A DNA stretch of 64,000 nt, taken from the NCBI RefSeq assembly GCF_001310085.1, contig NZ_CP012643.1:2959501-3023500 (forward strand). The letters are read 5' to 3'. How positions within the stretch are numbered: the stretch's first letter is position 1; every line of letters starts with the position of its first letter. The notes beneath the pieces were generated by a model. It had not been told where the DNA came from, made no database searches, and saw nothing but the letters and a program-made list of their open reading frames with translations. Origin of the DNA: Rufibacter tibetensis (GTDB lineage Bacteria > Bacteroidota > Bacteroidia > Cytophagales > Hymenobacteraceae). Positions 45,201 to 54,494 of the stretch are shown here, piece after piece. The position numbers were made by a program, and so were the translations under genes.

Positions 45201-46421
45201 ATGATACAGAAGAGCACCCGCTTAGACAATGTTTTCTACGAGATACGAGGTCCCATTTTCGAGAAAGCCATGGACCTGGAGAAGGAAGGTTACCAGATCA
45301 CCCGCCTGAACATAGGCAACCCCGCACCTTTTGGGTTTAATGCACCCGATGAAATTGTGCATGACGTGATGGTGAACCTCCGCAACGGCCAGGGCTACAC
45401 AGATTCTAAAGGAGTGTTCGCCGCGCGTAAAGCCATCATGCACTACAGCCAAAGCAAAGGCCTGCACGACGTGCATGAAGATGATATCATCATTGGCAAC
45501 GGCGTAAGCGAGCTCATCATGCTCAGCATGCAAGCGCTTCTTAACCTTGACGATGAAATCCTGATTCCAGCGCCGGATTATCCGCTTTGGACTGCTGCGG
45601 TCACGCTTTCCGGTGGCAAAGCTGTGCATTACCTCTGTGACGAAGCTTCAGACTGGTACCCAGACCTGAAGGACATGGAAAGCAAAATCACGTCCCGCAC
45701 CAAAGGCATTGTTATCATCAATCCCAATAATCCTACGGGAGCGGTGTACCCCGCTGAGGTCCTGCAGCAGATTGTTCAGCTGGCTGAAAAGCACAAACTG
45801 ATTGTGTTTTCAGACGAGATCTATGATAAGATTCTGTACGATGACGTAGAGCATTTTTCCACCGCTTCTTTTGCCGAGGATATTTTATGTCTCACGTACA
45901 GCGGATTGTCCAAGAATTACCTTGCCGCCGGTTTTAGGGCTGGGTGGCTGGTAGCCAGCGGAAACAAAGCCATTGCTACTTCCTACCTTGAAGGGCTGAA
46001 TGCGCTGGCTAGCATGCGGCTCTGCAGCAATGTGCCCTCGCAGTTTGCCATTCAGACGGCGTTAGGAGGCTACCAGAATATTGCTGATTTAGTCTTGCCC
46101 ACTGGGCGGTTGCACAAGCAGCGCGAGATCTGCTATGAGAAGCTTACGTCAATTCCGGGGATTACCTGCGTGAAGCCATCGGGGGCGTTCTACATGTTCC
46201 CAAAGGTAGATGTGAAGAGATTCAACATCAAATCAGACGAAAAGCTGGTACTGGATTTTCTAAATGACCAGCACGTGCTGTTGGTGCAGGGAACCGGCTT
46301 CAACTGGAAACAGCCCGACCATTTCAGGGTAGTGTACCTGCCCACCGTGGAAGAACTTTCCCAGACGCTGGATAAGCTTGCTGCCTTTTTAGAAGACTAC
46401 AACGGTGAGGATATCTTCTAA
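45201..46421 (+). CDS. alaA: Pyridoxal-phosphate aminotransferase, AlaA-like (glutamate-pyruvate)
   Basis: 406 residues, a complete class I/II aminotransferase. TRLNIGNPAPFGFNAPDEIV at the start, GYTDSKGVFAARKAI, NPNNPTGAVYPAEVL and FSDEIYDKILYD are typical of the AlaA/YfbQ group. The PLP lysine is in SGLSKNYLAAGFRAGW, and a C-terminal arginine (FRVVYLPTVEEL) binds the substrate carboxylate. It is expected to make alanine from pyruvate and glutamate in the cytoplasm. It is a single gene. Confidence 0.9.
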   Translation: MIQKSTRLDNVFYEIRGPIFEKAMDLEKEGYQITRLNIGNPAPFGFNAPDEIVHDVMVNLRNGQGYTDSKGVFAARKAIMHYSQSKGLHDVHEDDIIIGNGVSELIMLSMQALLNLDDEILIPAPDYPLWTAAVTLSGGKAVHYLCDEASDWYPDLKDMESKITSRTKGIVIINPNNPTGAVYPAEVLQQIVQLAEKHKLIVFSDEIYDKILYDDVEHFSTASFAEDILCLTYSGLSKNYLAAGFRAGWLVASGNKAIATSYLEGLNALASMRLCSNVPSQFAIQTALGGYQNIADLVLPTGRLHKQREICYEKLTSIPGITCVKPSGAFYMFPKVDVKRFNIKSDEKLVLDFLNDQHVLLVQGTGFNWKQPDHFRVVYLPTVEELSQTLDKLAAFLEDYNGEDIF

Positions 46422-46590
46422 CAACTAATTGTGGTATTTCCTTGCTTCACATGTATATGTACTATTGAAGGGTTTTAAGCCAGCTGGAAAACCCATTTTG
46501 AGGCTGTTTGGAAAATAATCGACTAATAGCAGTTGCTTTCCAGGAGAATACCCGGTAGATTACTTTTTATGTTGCCAAGATAAGGAAGGG

Positions 46591-49230
46591 ATGGGGCAAA
46601 CTTTTACTAGTATTATAGTAGGAAAACTTCTCGGTGGAATATTGCTGCTTTCTCTGGCGATACCAGTAGTGGGGCAGAAGGTTATTGGTTTTGTTGATAA
46701 TGCCAAACTAGCTCCTTCTCTAAGAGAATCAAGAACACAGAAGCAGGAACTGGCCGTACGGGTGCAGGTTAAAGACAAGACGCTATTTCTGTCCTGGATG
46801 AAGACTGCGTTGCCAGCTTTGCGGCCCCTGCCTACTCCTTTAGCTAATACATATTTTCTGGCAAAGCTCTCCGCCCAGAACCTTGCGGCTTTAACAGAAT
46901 GCCCCTACGTCACGTTTGTAGATGCACCAGAACGGATTCCAAAGGAAGAGGCGCATCTCCAGAACGCAGACCTCACGGTAAACAAGGTAGAAGCAGTTCA
47001 GGTGCGTTTTCCGGAAATCACCGGCAAAGGACTGGTTGCCTCCATCAAAGAGAATGCTTTTGATCCGGCAGACATTGACTTCAGAGGTCGGGTCCTTTCA
47101 ACTGCAGCTTCTTCTGTAACGGTTACGCCCCATGCTACCGGTATGGCGACTTTGGTAGGAGGCGGAGGTAATACTTCACCCTTAGGGCGGGGCGTAGCCT
47201 GGCAAAGCAACCTTGTTTCTTCAGACTTTTCGCAGCTGTTACCAGATGAAACATCCGTTCTTCGGGCGCAAAAGGTGTCGGTTCAAAACCATTCCTACGG
47301 AGTGGGGGTGGAGAACTATTATGGCTTGGAAAGCCAGGCGTATGACCAGCAAGTCATTGAGTTTCCAGAATTGCTGCATGTCTTTTCCTCTGGCAATGCC
47401 GGTATTCAGGCTTCATCTGCTGGTCGATACGCGGGCATAGCCGGTTTCGCAAATCTCACGGGGCAATTCAAGATTTCTAAAAATACATTGACCGTGGGCG
47501 CGGTAGATACGTCGGGGAATGTAAGCGCCCGGAGCTCGAAAGGACCTACGTTTGACGGACGCATCAAGCCCGAAGTAGTGGCCTTTGGTGAGTCTGGTTC
47601 TTCAGAGGCTTCGGCGGTGGTGTCTGGGGTGGGTTTGCTGTTGCAGCAAGCTTACCAGGAACAGCATAGCGGTAAACTTCCCCCGGCAGCTTTGGTGAAA
47701 GCAGCCCTTGTCAACAGTGCCGATGAAAAAGGGCGCTTAGGTGTAGACTATGAAGCCGGTTTTGGAAATGTAGATGCGCTAGGGGCCGTGCAGTCCTTGC
47801 AGGAAAGAAGGTATTTTGCCGGAAGCGTGTCTCAGGGAAATTCACAAAAGTTTGTCATCACGGCCCCGGCAGGCGCAGCCAACCTGAAAGTCACCTTGGT
47901 GTGGAATGATCCGGCTGCTTCTCCAACGGAGGAAATAGCTTTAGTTAATGACCTGGACCTTACAATACTTGAATTTGCTAGTGGCCGGGAGTGGCTGCCT
48001 TGGGGGCTGAGTTCCTACCCGCATAAAGATTCGTTACTGCTTCCCGCCCGTCGGCAGGTAGACAGAATAAATAACGTAGAGCAGGTGACTGTCGCTTTGC
48101 CTTCCGCTGGCGAGTTTGAGATAAAGGTGTTTGGGTACAAACTGTCATCAGCAGATCAGTCTTTCAGCTTGGTGTATGAGTTTGAAGCTCCGTTTACCTG
48201 GGCATACCCTACAGCAGGTAGTCTATTGAGAAGCGGGCAAGTAAACACTATCCGCTGGGACGCACCTCTTGCTCTAAACCAGAAAGGAAGATTAGAATAC
48301 CGATGGGCCGGGCAGAAGTGGCAATTGGCAAAGGAGAACGTAAGCCTCCAATTAAGAAAAGCAGATTGGCTTGCTCCAGATTCTGCGGGACTGGTGCAGG
48401 TAAGATTGGTGACGGGAGCTGAAGAAGTATGGATGTCTGATGAGTTTTTGCTTAGTCCTGTGTTGTCCATGCAGGTGGGCTACCAGTGCGGACAGGAATT
48501 TATGCTGTTCTGGCCTGACGCAAAAGGTATGCAGGAGTACCAGGTGTATGGCTTAGGTGACAAGTACCTGGAATTAATTGCCAGAGTAACAGACACGTTG
48601 CTGGTATTGAATAAGGCGCAGCACCAAGGTTTTCATTACGCGGTAACTCCTGTCTTGGCTGGAAAAACAGGTTTAAAAAGTTTCACTATCAACTATGCTG
48701 AACAAGGGGTGCAATGTTATTTAAAGCAGTTTCTGGCGCGGCAACAAGTTACAGATACTGTTTTGCTGGATGTGGAACTGAGTACCCTGCATGGTTTGGC
48801 TAAAGTGGTGTTGGAGAGGAAAAGCAAAGATGCTTTTCAGGTAGTGCAATCTTTGGATTCTTTTTCCAAACCTAATTTCTCTTTAACAGACTTAAGCCGA
48901 GTGCCCGGCCGAAATGAATATAGGTTGCAGTTGGTGACAAGTAAAGGGGAAGTATTTTACAGTGAAACAGAGTCAGTTTTTTACTCTCCGGAAGAGTATG
49001 TTCAGGTATTTCCGAACCCTGTTTTGGCAGGAAGTGAGGTGCAAGTGGTGGCATCTGGAGATGAGTTAACCCGTATTCAGGTACTGGATCATACAGGTAG
49101 AGCTTTAAGGGAAATATGGCAAGATGGTGCGGTGAAAACAATTAAAACTGTCGGGTTAAAACCTGGAGTTTATATTTTAAAAGTCCTGCATGATTCTGGA
49201 AATAGAATTTGCAGGGTAGTGCTGTTTTAA
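46591..49230 (+). CDS. T9SS-exported S8 (subtilisin-like) serine protease
   Basis: 879 residues. A signal peptide (LLGGILLLSLAIPVVGQ), a ~100-residue propeptide-like region, then an S8 domain. His181 is in TPHATGMATLVGG, Asn in VQNHSYG, and the serine in GESGSSEASAVVSG (Ser338 by alignment). The usual aspartate segment (VxDTG) reads VASIKENAFD, with K153-E154 where Asp is expected, so the triad is non-canonical. A beta-rich P-domain-like part and Fn3-like modules follow. The end (VFPNPVLAGSEVQVVASGDE to NRICRVVLF) is a T9SS sorting tail. It is probably released or attached at the cell surface. Confidence 0.88.
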   Translation: MGQTFTSIIVGKLLGGILLLSLAIPVVGQKVIGFVDNAKLAPSLRESRTQKQELAVRVQVKDKTLFLSWMKTALPALRPLPTPLANTYFLAKLSAQNLAALTECPYVTFVDAPERIPKEEAHLQNADLTVNKVEAVQVRFPEITGKGLVASIKENAFDPADIDFRGRVLSTAASSVTVTPHATGMATLVGGGGNTSPLGRGVAWQSNLVSSDFSQLLPDETSVLRAQKVSVQNHSYGVGVENYYGLESQAYDQQVIEFPELLHVFSSGNAGIQASSAGRYAGIAGFANLTGQFKISKNTLTVGAVDTSGNVSARSSKGPTFDGRIKPEVVAFGESGSSEASAVVSGVGLLLQQAYQEQHSGKLPPAALVKAALVNSADEKGRLGVDYEAGFGNVDALGAVQSLQERRYFAGSVSQGNSQKFVITAPAGAANLKVTLVWNDPAASPTEEIALVNDLDLTILEFASGREWLPWGLSSYPHKDSLLLPARRQVDRINNVEQVTVALPSAGEFEIKVFGYKLSSADQSFSLVYEFEAPFTWAYPTAGSLLRSGQVNTIRWDAPLALNQKGRLEYRWAGQKWQLAKENVSLQLRKADWLAPDSAGLVQVRLVTGAEEVWMSDEFLLSPVLSMQVGYQCGQEFMLFWPDAKGMQEYQVYGLGDKYLELIARVTDTLLVLNKAQHQGFHYAVTPVLAGKTGLKSFTINYAEQGVQCYLKQFLARQQVTDTVLLDVELSTLHGLAKVVLERKSKDAFQVVQSLDSFSKPNFSLTDLSRVPGRNEYRLQLVTSKGEVFYSETESVFYSPEEYVQVFPNPVLAGSEVQVVASGDELTRIQVLDHTGRALREIWQDGAVKTIKTVGLKPGVYILKVLHDSGNRICRVVLF

Positions 49231-49250
49231 TATGCTTTAAAAACTTAAAG

Positions 49251-49292
49251 ACATAAAAATAGCCGCTGTGAAAACAGCGGCTATTTTTATGT
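49251..49292. terminator. Bidirectional intrinsic terminator
   Basis: ACATAAAAATAGCCGCTGT and its exact complement with a GAAA loop, between the convergent S8 and M57 genes. Confidence 0.93.
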
Positions 49293-49312
49293 CTTTGGGG
49301 CCCTTTATTTAA

Positions 49313-50113
49313 TTAATAAATGTATCTAAGAGCAGTGCGGTCGTTGGTGTTGAACGGACGGTTCTGGCCGGTGGCTACGCAAGCCAACATCCAGGAAGTG
49401 GCATCAGCGGTAGTAGGGGTGCCCGGGATATGAATCGCACCTACAGTGCCGGCTCCTTCATTGGTGTAAGCCCCACCGCAGCTATAGCTTCTGTCCATGT
49501 AGTCTGTGTGACGGAAACCAATGCAGTGACCAATTTCATGGGCCAGAATGGTAGCCAGGTAGTTCGTGCCTGGGTTAGATCCTAGGTAAGTTGAGTTTAC
49601 CAATATCTGGTTGTGAGGATTGCCATTGTATGGGAAGCCTGCTGACGCCAGATAAGAAGCATCTGAAGGGGATTTGGTCAACAAAATGTTGTAGCTGGAA
49701 GAAACCCGTTGAAATTTGATTAATAAGTTTTCAGCGTTGTATCTCCGTATTGCTTCATCCAAAGCAGTAACATAAGCACTAGGCAACGTGGTGGAGATAG
49801 CTACTCTAATGGTGCGACCAGATCCAACGCTTACCAGGTTAGTTGTACGGTACTGCTCTGTTTCGCCTACCCGCAGAAATTTCTGATCATGCTGGCTGCT
49901 TAGTTGCTCATCGGTTAAGAAGATATCACCTTCTACCAGATAACCGCCTTCCACCACCTTTACATCAGTGGTCCCGAAGCCCATGTCATAAATTTGCTGC
50001 AGCTTTTCTTTAGAGACAGCTGCTTTCTCAACTACTTCTTCCTCGTTAACTGAACACGCAGCGCTGCTTAATAAAAGCGCAAATGCAAGGAGTTTAATGT
50101 AAATTTTCTTCAT
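49313..50113 (-). CDS. M57-type zinc metalloprotease lipoprotein
   Basis: 266 residues. A lipoprotein signal (LLAFALLLSSAAC) is followed by a ~60-residue propeptide region (SKEKLQQIYDMGFGTTDVKV). The metalloprotease domain (~100-266) has the zinc site HEIGHCIGFRHTDYMDR, with the downstream Met-turn-like SWMLAC. This matches the dual-action HEIGH (M57) family of Bacteroidota. The protein would be anchored in the envelope or on the surface. It is a single gene, AT-rich upstream. Confidence 0.92.
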   Translation of the reverse strand: MKKIYIKLLAFALLLSSAACSVNEEEVVEKAAVSKEKLQQIYDMGFGTTDVKVVEGGYLVEGDIFLTDEQLSSQHDQKFLRVGETEQYRTTNLVSVGSGRTIRVAISTTLPSAYVTALDEAIRRYNAENLLIKFQRVSSSYNILLTKSPSDASYLASAGFPYNGNPHNQILVNSTYLGSNPGTNYLATILAHEIGHCIGFRHTDYMDRSYSCGGAYTNEGAGTVGAIHIPGTPTTADATSWMLACVATGQNRPFNTNDRTALRYIY

Positions 50114-50334
50114 AATAGGTTTTTAAGTTTTGTTTATGGAAGAGACTATTTTATGCAGAATAAAATTTACTTCCAAGTGAGATAGCGAGCTTAAATAAAT
50201 TAAAAATAATTAATAAGTGCAGAAAATATCACTTATTAAAAGGTTTTGTATTTAATAAACTGTTTCTATAGTATAAGTAAGAAAATAGATTAAAAGCGAA
50301 TCAATAAGCTATTTGAAATGTATTAATCAACTTG

Positions 50335-50377
50335 ACTAAAAAGTGATTCCATTAGCTTAATGGAATCACTTTTTAGT
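50335..50377. terminator. Orphan terminator-like hairpin, 19-bp perfect stem
   Basis: ACTAAAAAGTGATTCCATT and its exact complement around AGCTT. It has a T run on either strand. No annotated gene ends next to it: the nearest gene end (50618) already has its own terminator. Confidence 0.65.
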
Positions 50378-50532
50378 TGCAAATACTAGATTGAATAAAA
50401 GGCAATAATTCATGTTTATACATTAAATAGATTTATTAATCATGCCTTACAAGTCTGTAACAAAGTGGGAGTTTATAGAGCTGCTACAAGAAGAAAGAGA
50501 GTCTAAAAAAATATTAGAAGTCGTCCTTAAAA

Positions 50533-50556
50533 AAAAGGCTGCCGGAGCAGCCTTTT
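50533..50556 (-). terminator. Intrinsic terminator of the M16 peptidase gene
   Basis: AAAAGGCTGC, loop CGGA, GCAGCCTTTT, with a T run on the minus strand. Confidence 0.88.
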
Positions 50557-50617
50557 CAAAATTGTTTCAGGAAAACTGAGCAGAAACGGATGAACCACTT
50601 CAAATAGGTGATGAGCC

Positions 50618-51859
50618 TTAGTTAGGCACGTACTGCAGAAAACTCAGGTTCTCTTCGCGGAGCGTGTCATTGGCCATCTCCAAAAGATCGTTGGAGGTAA
50701 CCTCCTTGATCTGTCCGAAGATATCATTCAGCCTTTCTACCGTGTTCAGGTCTAGAATACTTTTGCCCATCATCATCATGAAGCCCATGTTGCTTTCTTC
50801 GGCCATGGCCAATTGCCCCATTAACTGCTCCTTGGCGGTATGAAGCTGCACAGAACCCATAGGCTTTTCGCGTAGCAATTTCATTTCTTTCAAGACCAGG
50901 CCAATGGTACGTTTTAGCTGCTTTTTCTCAGTTCCGAAGTAAATTCCGAACAAGCCAGTATCAACGTAGGTAGCGTAGTTTGCATCAATGGTGTACACCA
51001 GGCCGTGTTTTTCGCGCACCGCCAAGTTCAGCCTGGAGTTCATGCCCGGTCCTCCCAGAATGTTCACCAGCATGAAGAAGGTAAGCCGACGTGGGTCTGT
51101 CAGCGAATACGCCGGGCAACCAATCACGCAATGCGCCTGCTGAATGGCTTTCTCAACCACTAAGGTCTGCGGCTCATAGTTATTGAACAGAAGGCGCTTC
51201 CGGGGCTGCGTCTTGCTTTGCAGATGGCCGAGATACTTTTCTGCGAGTTTCACCACCCGTTCAATAGGCCAGTTGCTTACAGAGCAGAACACCAGTTTGT
51301 CGGTGCTCAGGTTGCGGTCAATAAAAGCCTGAAAGTTCTCGCGGGTGAAACTGCTCACGCTTTCACGCGTGCCCAGAATGTTGTTGCCCAACGGATGGTT
51401 CTTGAACACTACCGCGTCAAACTCATCAATAATGGCGTCTTCGGGGGTGTCCAGGTACATGGCCATTTCCTCCAGAATCACGCCGCGCTCTTTCTCAATT
51501 TCCTTGGTAGGAAAGGTGGAGTTGAAGGTGATGTCAGTAAGCAGGTCAAAGGCTTTTTCAAAGTGGTTTTCTAAAACCGATGCATAAAAGCTGATCTTCT
51601 CTTTGGTGGTATAAGCGTTCAGTTCGCCGCCCACGCTTTCCAAGCGGTTCAGGATATGAAACGACTTCCGTTTATTTGTGCCTTTGAAGGCCATGTGCTC
51701 CCAAAAATGGGCCAGGCCTTGCTCGTGGGGTAATTCATCGCGGGAACCAATGTCCATCATAAATCCGCAGTGCGCGATTTTGGTGTGAGGTACCTGCTTG
51801 TGCAGCACTCGTATGCCGTTGGGTAGGGTATGGATATGGTAATCAGGTAATTTCGTCAA
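50618..51859 (-). CDS. M16 family zinc peptidase (insulinase/processing-protease type)
   Basis: 413 residues. The inverted zinc motif HxxEH is in GLAHFWEHMAFKGTNKRKSF, with the third ligand glutamate ~75 residues on (KERGVILEEMAMYLD). The C-terminal half-domain has the R/Y pair region (NSRLNLAVREKHGLVYTIDA). Single-domain M16B proteins of this size act in the cytoplasm or periplasm on unfolded peptides; no signal peptide is visible. A -7 box is at 51929-51936. Confidence 0.94.
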   Translation of the reverse strand: MTKLPDYHIHTLPNGIRVLHKQVPHTKIAHCGFMMDIGSRDELPHEQGLAHFWEHMAFKGTNKRKSFHILNRLESVGGELNAYTTKEKISFYASVLENHFEKAFDLLTDITFNSTFPTKEIEKERGVILEEMAMYLDTPEDAIIDEFDAVVFKNHPLGNNILGTRESVSSFTRENFQAFIDRNLSTDKLVFCSVSNWPIERVVKLAEKYLGHLQSKTQPRKRLLFNNYEPQTLVVEKAIQQAHCVIGCPAYSLTDPRRLTFFMLVNILGGPGMNSRLNLAVREKHGLVYTIDANYATYVDTGLFGIYFGTEKKQLKRTIGLVLKEMKLLREKPMGSVQLHTAKEQLMGQLAMAEESNMGFMMMMGKSILDLNTVERLNDIFGQIKEVTSNDLLEMANDTLREENLSFLQYVPN

Positions 51860-51928
51860 TGTCTATCGTGCTTTTACAAGGAATACACTTTTGCAGGACT
51901 CTTCTCCTTTAGAAGAAAAGCCAGCCTA

Positions 51929-51936
51929 CAAAGGTA
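51929..51936 (-). promoter_or_regulatory. Bacteroidota -7 box for the M16 peptidase gene
   Basis: TACCTTTG on the minus strand, 69 bp before the ATG. Confidence 0.5.
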
Positions 51937-52033
51937 CGGAGGAATGGCGTGAAAAGGAGCAGTTTTGGACCTCTGACAACCAAATTTAGAGCTTCTGTTT
52001 TAACCGCAGAGGATGTCTACGTATAAACAGTAG

Positions 52034-53275
52034 ATGAAAAGCAAAATCATACAGTTTGTACGCCGGTATTACAACAAGATCATCAACAGCATCGCCTTTT
52101 ACCCGGCGGTAATTGCGCTGGTATTCCTGTTGGTTTCTTACGTGATGCTCACCATTGATTTCTCTCCGCTAGGCAGAGACCTGAAGAGCCGGTGGGATTT
52201 TCTTACGCTCAAAGACGCCAGTACCGCCCGTACCATTGCGGCAACCATTGCCGCCGGCATCTTGTCTCTGACGGTGTTCAGCTTTTCCATGGTGATGATT
52301 CTGCTCAACCAGGCAGCTTCCAACATGAGCAACCGGGTGCTGGACAGCATGATCGGGAATCGTTTTCAGCAGTGGGTGCTGGGCTTCTACATAGGTACTA
52401 TTGTGTATGCCCTTTTTCTGTTGAGCACCATCAGAGACATTGATTCTGGGGTGCTGGTGCCTGCCTTGAGTGTGTACCTGCTCATTTTGTTCACGGTGTT
52501 AGATATTTTCCTGTTTATCTATTTCCTGCATTACATCACCCAGTCCGTAAAATATGAAACCATTATCAACCGCATTCACCGGCAAACCAGACAAAAACTA
52601 GAGCAGCATTGCAGCCTGCGCGAAATACCAACTGTTCCTGTTCCTTCCTTTGCCCAGGCACAAGAGCTGAAGACATTGCGCTCAAACTATTTCCAGGGGT
52701 TTAACCAGGAAGGGCTGTTGGAGTTGTGTGCCCAACATAACTGGAGTATTTCCTTTTTGTATCCGGTAGGGACTTTTTTGCTGGAGGGAGTTCCTTTCCT
52801 GAAGATAAATGCCCAAGGAACCATCAGGGAAGAACAGGAGGAGCAGATTCGGTTACTGATAGATTTCTACAGAGGCGAAACCAATGAGAACAACCCTTAC
52901 TATGGTTTTAAACAGCTGGTGGAAGTAGCCTTGAAGGCCTTAAGCCCTGGGGTGAATGACCCAGGTACGGCGGTGTTGAGTTTGCATGTGCTGGTAGACT
53001 TGCTTGCCTTCCGGTTGTCAAACCACGCTCTTCAGGTAATGAAAGACAAAGAAGGTGCCGTGCGCATTGTGACCAAAGCAGAATCTTACAAGGAGCTATT
53101 TGAGAAAACGTTGCTTCCCATCTGGGACTACGGAAAAGAAGACAGAATTATCAGGACCGAAATGAACGAGGTGCTGGAACAGTTACGACACCACCCCTCC
53201 ATTTTGGAAAACAAAGCCATCATAGAGGATCTCAGGGAAAAGGTAAGAAAGAAAATATGGGAGAATGAGGAGTGA
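52034..53275 (+). CDS. DUF2254 membrane protein
   Basis: 413 residues. Four membrane helices in the first ~180 residues (IALVFLLVSYVMLTI, TIAAGILSLTVFSFSMVMIL, FYIGTIVYALFLLSTI and LLILFTVLDIFLFIYFL) precede a cytoplasmic part. ASNMSNRVLDSMIGNRFQQW and KALSPGVNDPGTAVLSLHVL are DUF2254 signatures. The function is unknown. The following DUF421 gene begins close to its stop, so the two are probably cotranscribed. Confidence 0.9.
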   Translation: MKSKIIQFVRRYYNKIINSIAFYPAVIALVFLLVSYVMLTIDFSPLGRDLKSRWDFLTLKDASTARTIAATIAAGILSLTVFSFSMVMILLNQAASNMSNRVLDSMIGNRFQQWVLGFYIGTIVYALFLLSTIRDIDSGVLVPALSVYLLILFTVLDIFLFIYFLHYITQSVKYETIINRIHRQTRQKLEQHCSLREIPTVPVPSFAQAQELKTLRSNYFQGFNQEGLLELCAQHNWSISFLYPVGTFLLEGVPFLKINAQGTIREEQEEQIRLLIDFYRGETNENNPYYGFKQLVEVALKALSPGVNDPGTAVLSLHVLVDLLAFRLSNHALQVMKDKEGAVRIVTKAESYKELFEKTLLPIWDYGKEDRIIRTEMNEVLEQLRHHPSILENKAIIEDLREKVRKKIWENEE

Positions 53276-53286
53276 AAAACACCCGG

Positions 53287-53308
53287 TTTTCCAAAAACAA
53301 GCCTGAAC
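53287..53308 (+). repeat. Copy of the dispersed intergenic motif
   Basis: TTTTCCAAAAACAAGCCTGA then AC, in the short DUF2254-DUF421 gap. Its presence argues that the upstream frame from 53272 is not coding. Confidence 0.55.
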
Positions 53309-53355
53309 CCCCCGTTGAATTGCGCAAAACTCAGGAAGAACTAACATACAGTACT

Positions 53356-53886
53356 ATGGAAAAAATATTTTTTGACAGTTGGGACAGTGTTATCAGAACC
53401 CTACTCATTGGCGTGCTCGCCTATGTAATATTGGTAATCCAGTTACGGATATCGGGGAAGAGAACGCTCTCTAAAATGAATTCCTTTGATTTTGTTGTAA
53501 CGGTGGCGTTTGGGTCTACCCTGGCCACGGTGCTCCTGTCCAAAGATGTGGCATTGCTAGACGGAATCATAGCGTTCGCAATACTGGTGGTGTTGCAGTT
53601 TTGTATTACCTGGCTTTCTGTACGCTTTACTTGGGTGAGCAATCTGGTGAAGGCAAAACCTGCTTTGCTGGTGTACCAGGGCAATTTCCTGCAGGAGATC
53701 ATGACCGTTGAGCGAATCACCAAAAATGAGATTATGGCTGCCTTACGAAAACAGGGAATAGGTACCATAGAAGACATAGGAGCGGTGGTGCTTGAAACCG
53801 AAGGCAGTTTGAGCGTCATCAAACAGGTAGATGACATTCACAGCCCTGTGTTCGAAAATGTTAGCAAACCTTCTTCTCTAAACTAA
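53356..53886 (+). CDS. DUF421 (YetF/YrbG-like) membrane protein
   Basis: 176 residues from the ATG at 53356. A GTG at 53272 in the same frame would overlap DUF2254 by 4 bp, but the added 28 residues are charged and contain a dispersed-motif copy. Three helices (LLIGVLAYVILVIQL, VAFGSTLATVLLS and IIAFAILVVLQFCITWLSV) precede the cytoplasmic DUF421 domain (KPALLVYQGNFLQEIMTVER, ALRKQGIGTIEDIGAVVLET). The family is linked to spore germination and membrane stress elsewhere; the role here is unknown. Confidence 0.9.
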   Translation: MEKIFFDSWDSVIRTLLIGVLAYVILVIQLRISGKRTLSKMNSFDFVVTVAFGSTLATVLLSKDVALLDGIIAFAILVVLQFCITWLSVRFTWVSNLVKAKPALLVYQGNFLQEIMTVERITKNEIMAALRKQGIGTIEDIGAVVLETEGSLSVIKQVDDIHSPVFENVSKPSSLN

Positions 53887-53888
53887 AT

Positions 53889-53896
53889 TACCTTTG
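53889..53896 (+). promoter_or_regulatory. Bacteroidota -7 box for the GNAT gene
   Basis: TACCTTTG, 64 bp before the ATG at 53961. Confidence 0.45.
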
Positions 53897-53960
53897 TTGT
53901 CTTGCCGGGCATAGGGTATTTTGTCTTAGAAGATGTCTTACTAGTATAGTCAGGACAGAA

Positions 53961-54419
53961 ATGCTTTCTACTTCAACATCAACCATCAGGTTAGATACGG
54001 TTTCACCCGCAGAGTACCCCGCTTTGGTAGAGGTGTGGGAAGCCTCTGTGCGGGCCACCCATCACTTTGTAACCGAATCTGAGATTGCGTTTTACCGCCC
54101 CCTGATTCTGCAGGACTATCTGAAAATGATGAACCTGGTATGTGCCAGAGATGAAAAAGGCAGTATCATTGGTTTTGCCGGGACAGCCCACGGTAAACTG
54201 GAGATGCTGTTTTTGCATCCGGAGGGCAGGGGCAAAGGAGAAGGCAAGATATTAGTGCAGCATGTGATCCGGCACCACCAGGTGACCAAAGTAGACGTGA
54301 ACGAAGAGAATGAGCAGGCCTTGGGTTTTTACCTGCACCTGGGGTTTAAAGTGATTGGACGCACAGAACTGGACAGTGCCGGAAAACCGCATCCTATTCT
54401 GTACCTGGTATTGGGGTGA
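53961..54419 (+). CDS. GNAT family N-acetyltransferase
   Basis: 152 residues. The GNAT fold is visible: ALVEVWEASVRATHHFVTES (helices 1 and 2), IIGFAGTAHGKLEMLFLHPE (strand 4), the acetyl-CoA pyrophosphate loop GRGKGEGKILVQH, and NEENEQALGFYLHLGFKVIG (strand 5, helix 4). It resembles the YjaB/PhnO-like acetyltransferase group. It is cytoplasmic and acetylates an amine; the substrate is unknown. Confidence 0.93.
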   Translation: MLSTSTSTIRLDTVSPAEYPALVEVWEASVRATHHFVTESEIAFYRPLILQDYLKMMNLVCARDEKGSIIGFAGTAHGKLEMLFLHPEGRGKGEGKILVQHVIRHHQVTKVDVNEENEQALGFYLHLGFKVIGRTELDSAGKPHPILYLVLG

Positions 54420-54448
54420 TGTTGAAAAGCCCCATCAATTTTGGCCCT

Positions 54449-54470
54449 GTTTAGAAGCTGTTTTTTGCAG
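54449..54470 (-). repeat. Copy of the dispersed intergenic motif
   Basis: GTTTAGAAGCTGTTTTTTGC then AG, between the convergent GNAT and glycosyltransferase genes. Confidence 0.5.
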
Positions 54471-54494
54471 ATTGCGCTTAAAAAAAAATCCCTG

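Larger units (their letters stand above)
50114..50617. other. AT-rich intergenic region with orphan hairpins
   Basis: About 500 bp between two minus-strand genes. It holds inverted repeats at 50210-50239 (TTAATAAGTG/CACTTATTAA) and 50335-50377, plus a terminator at 50533-50556. A 45-codon plus-strand frame starts at 50442, but it runs through that terminator. Confidence 0.6.

Noticed and set aside
50442-50579. 45-codon plus-strand frame beginning MPYKSVTKWEFIELLQEERE
   Set aside because: The first 30 residues look protein-like, but the frame passes through the M16 terminator hairpin and has no other support.
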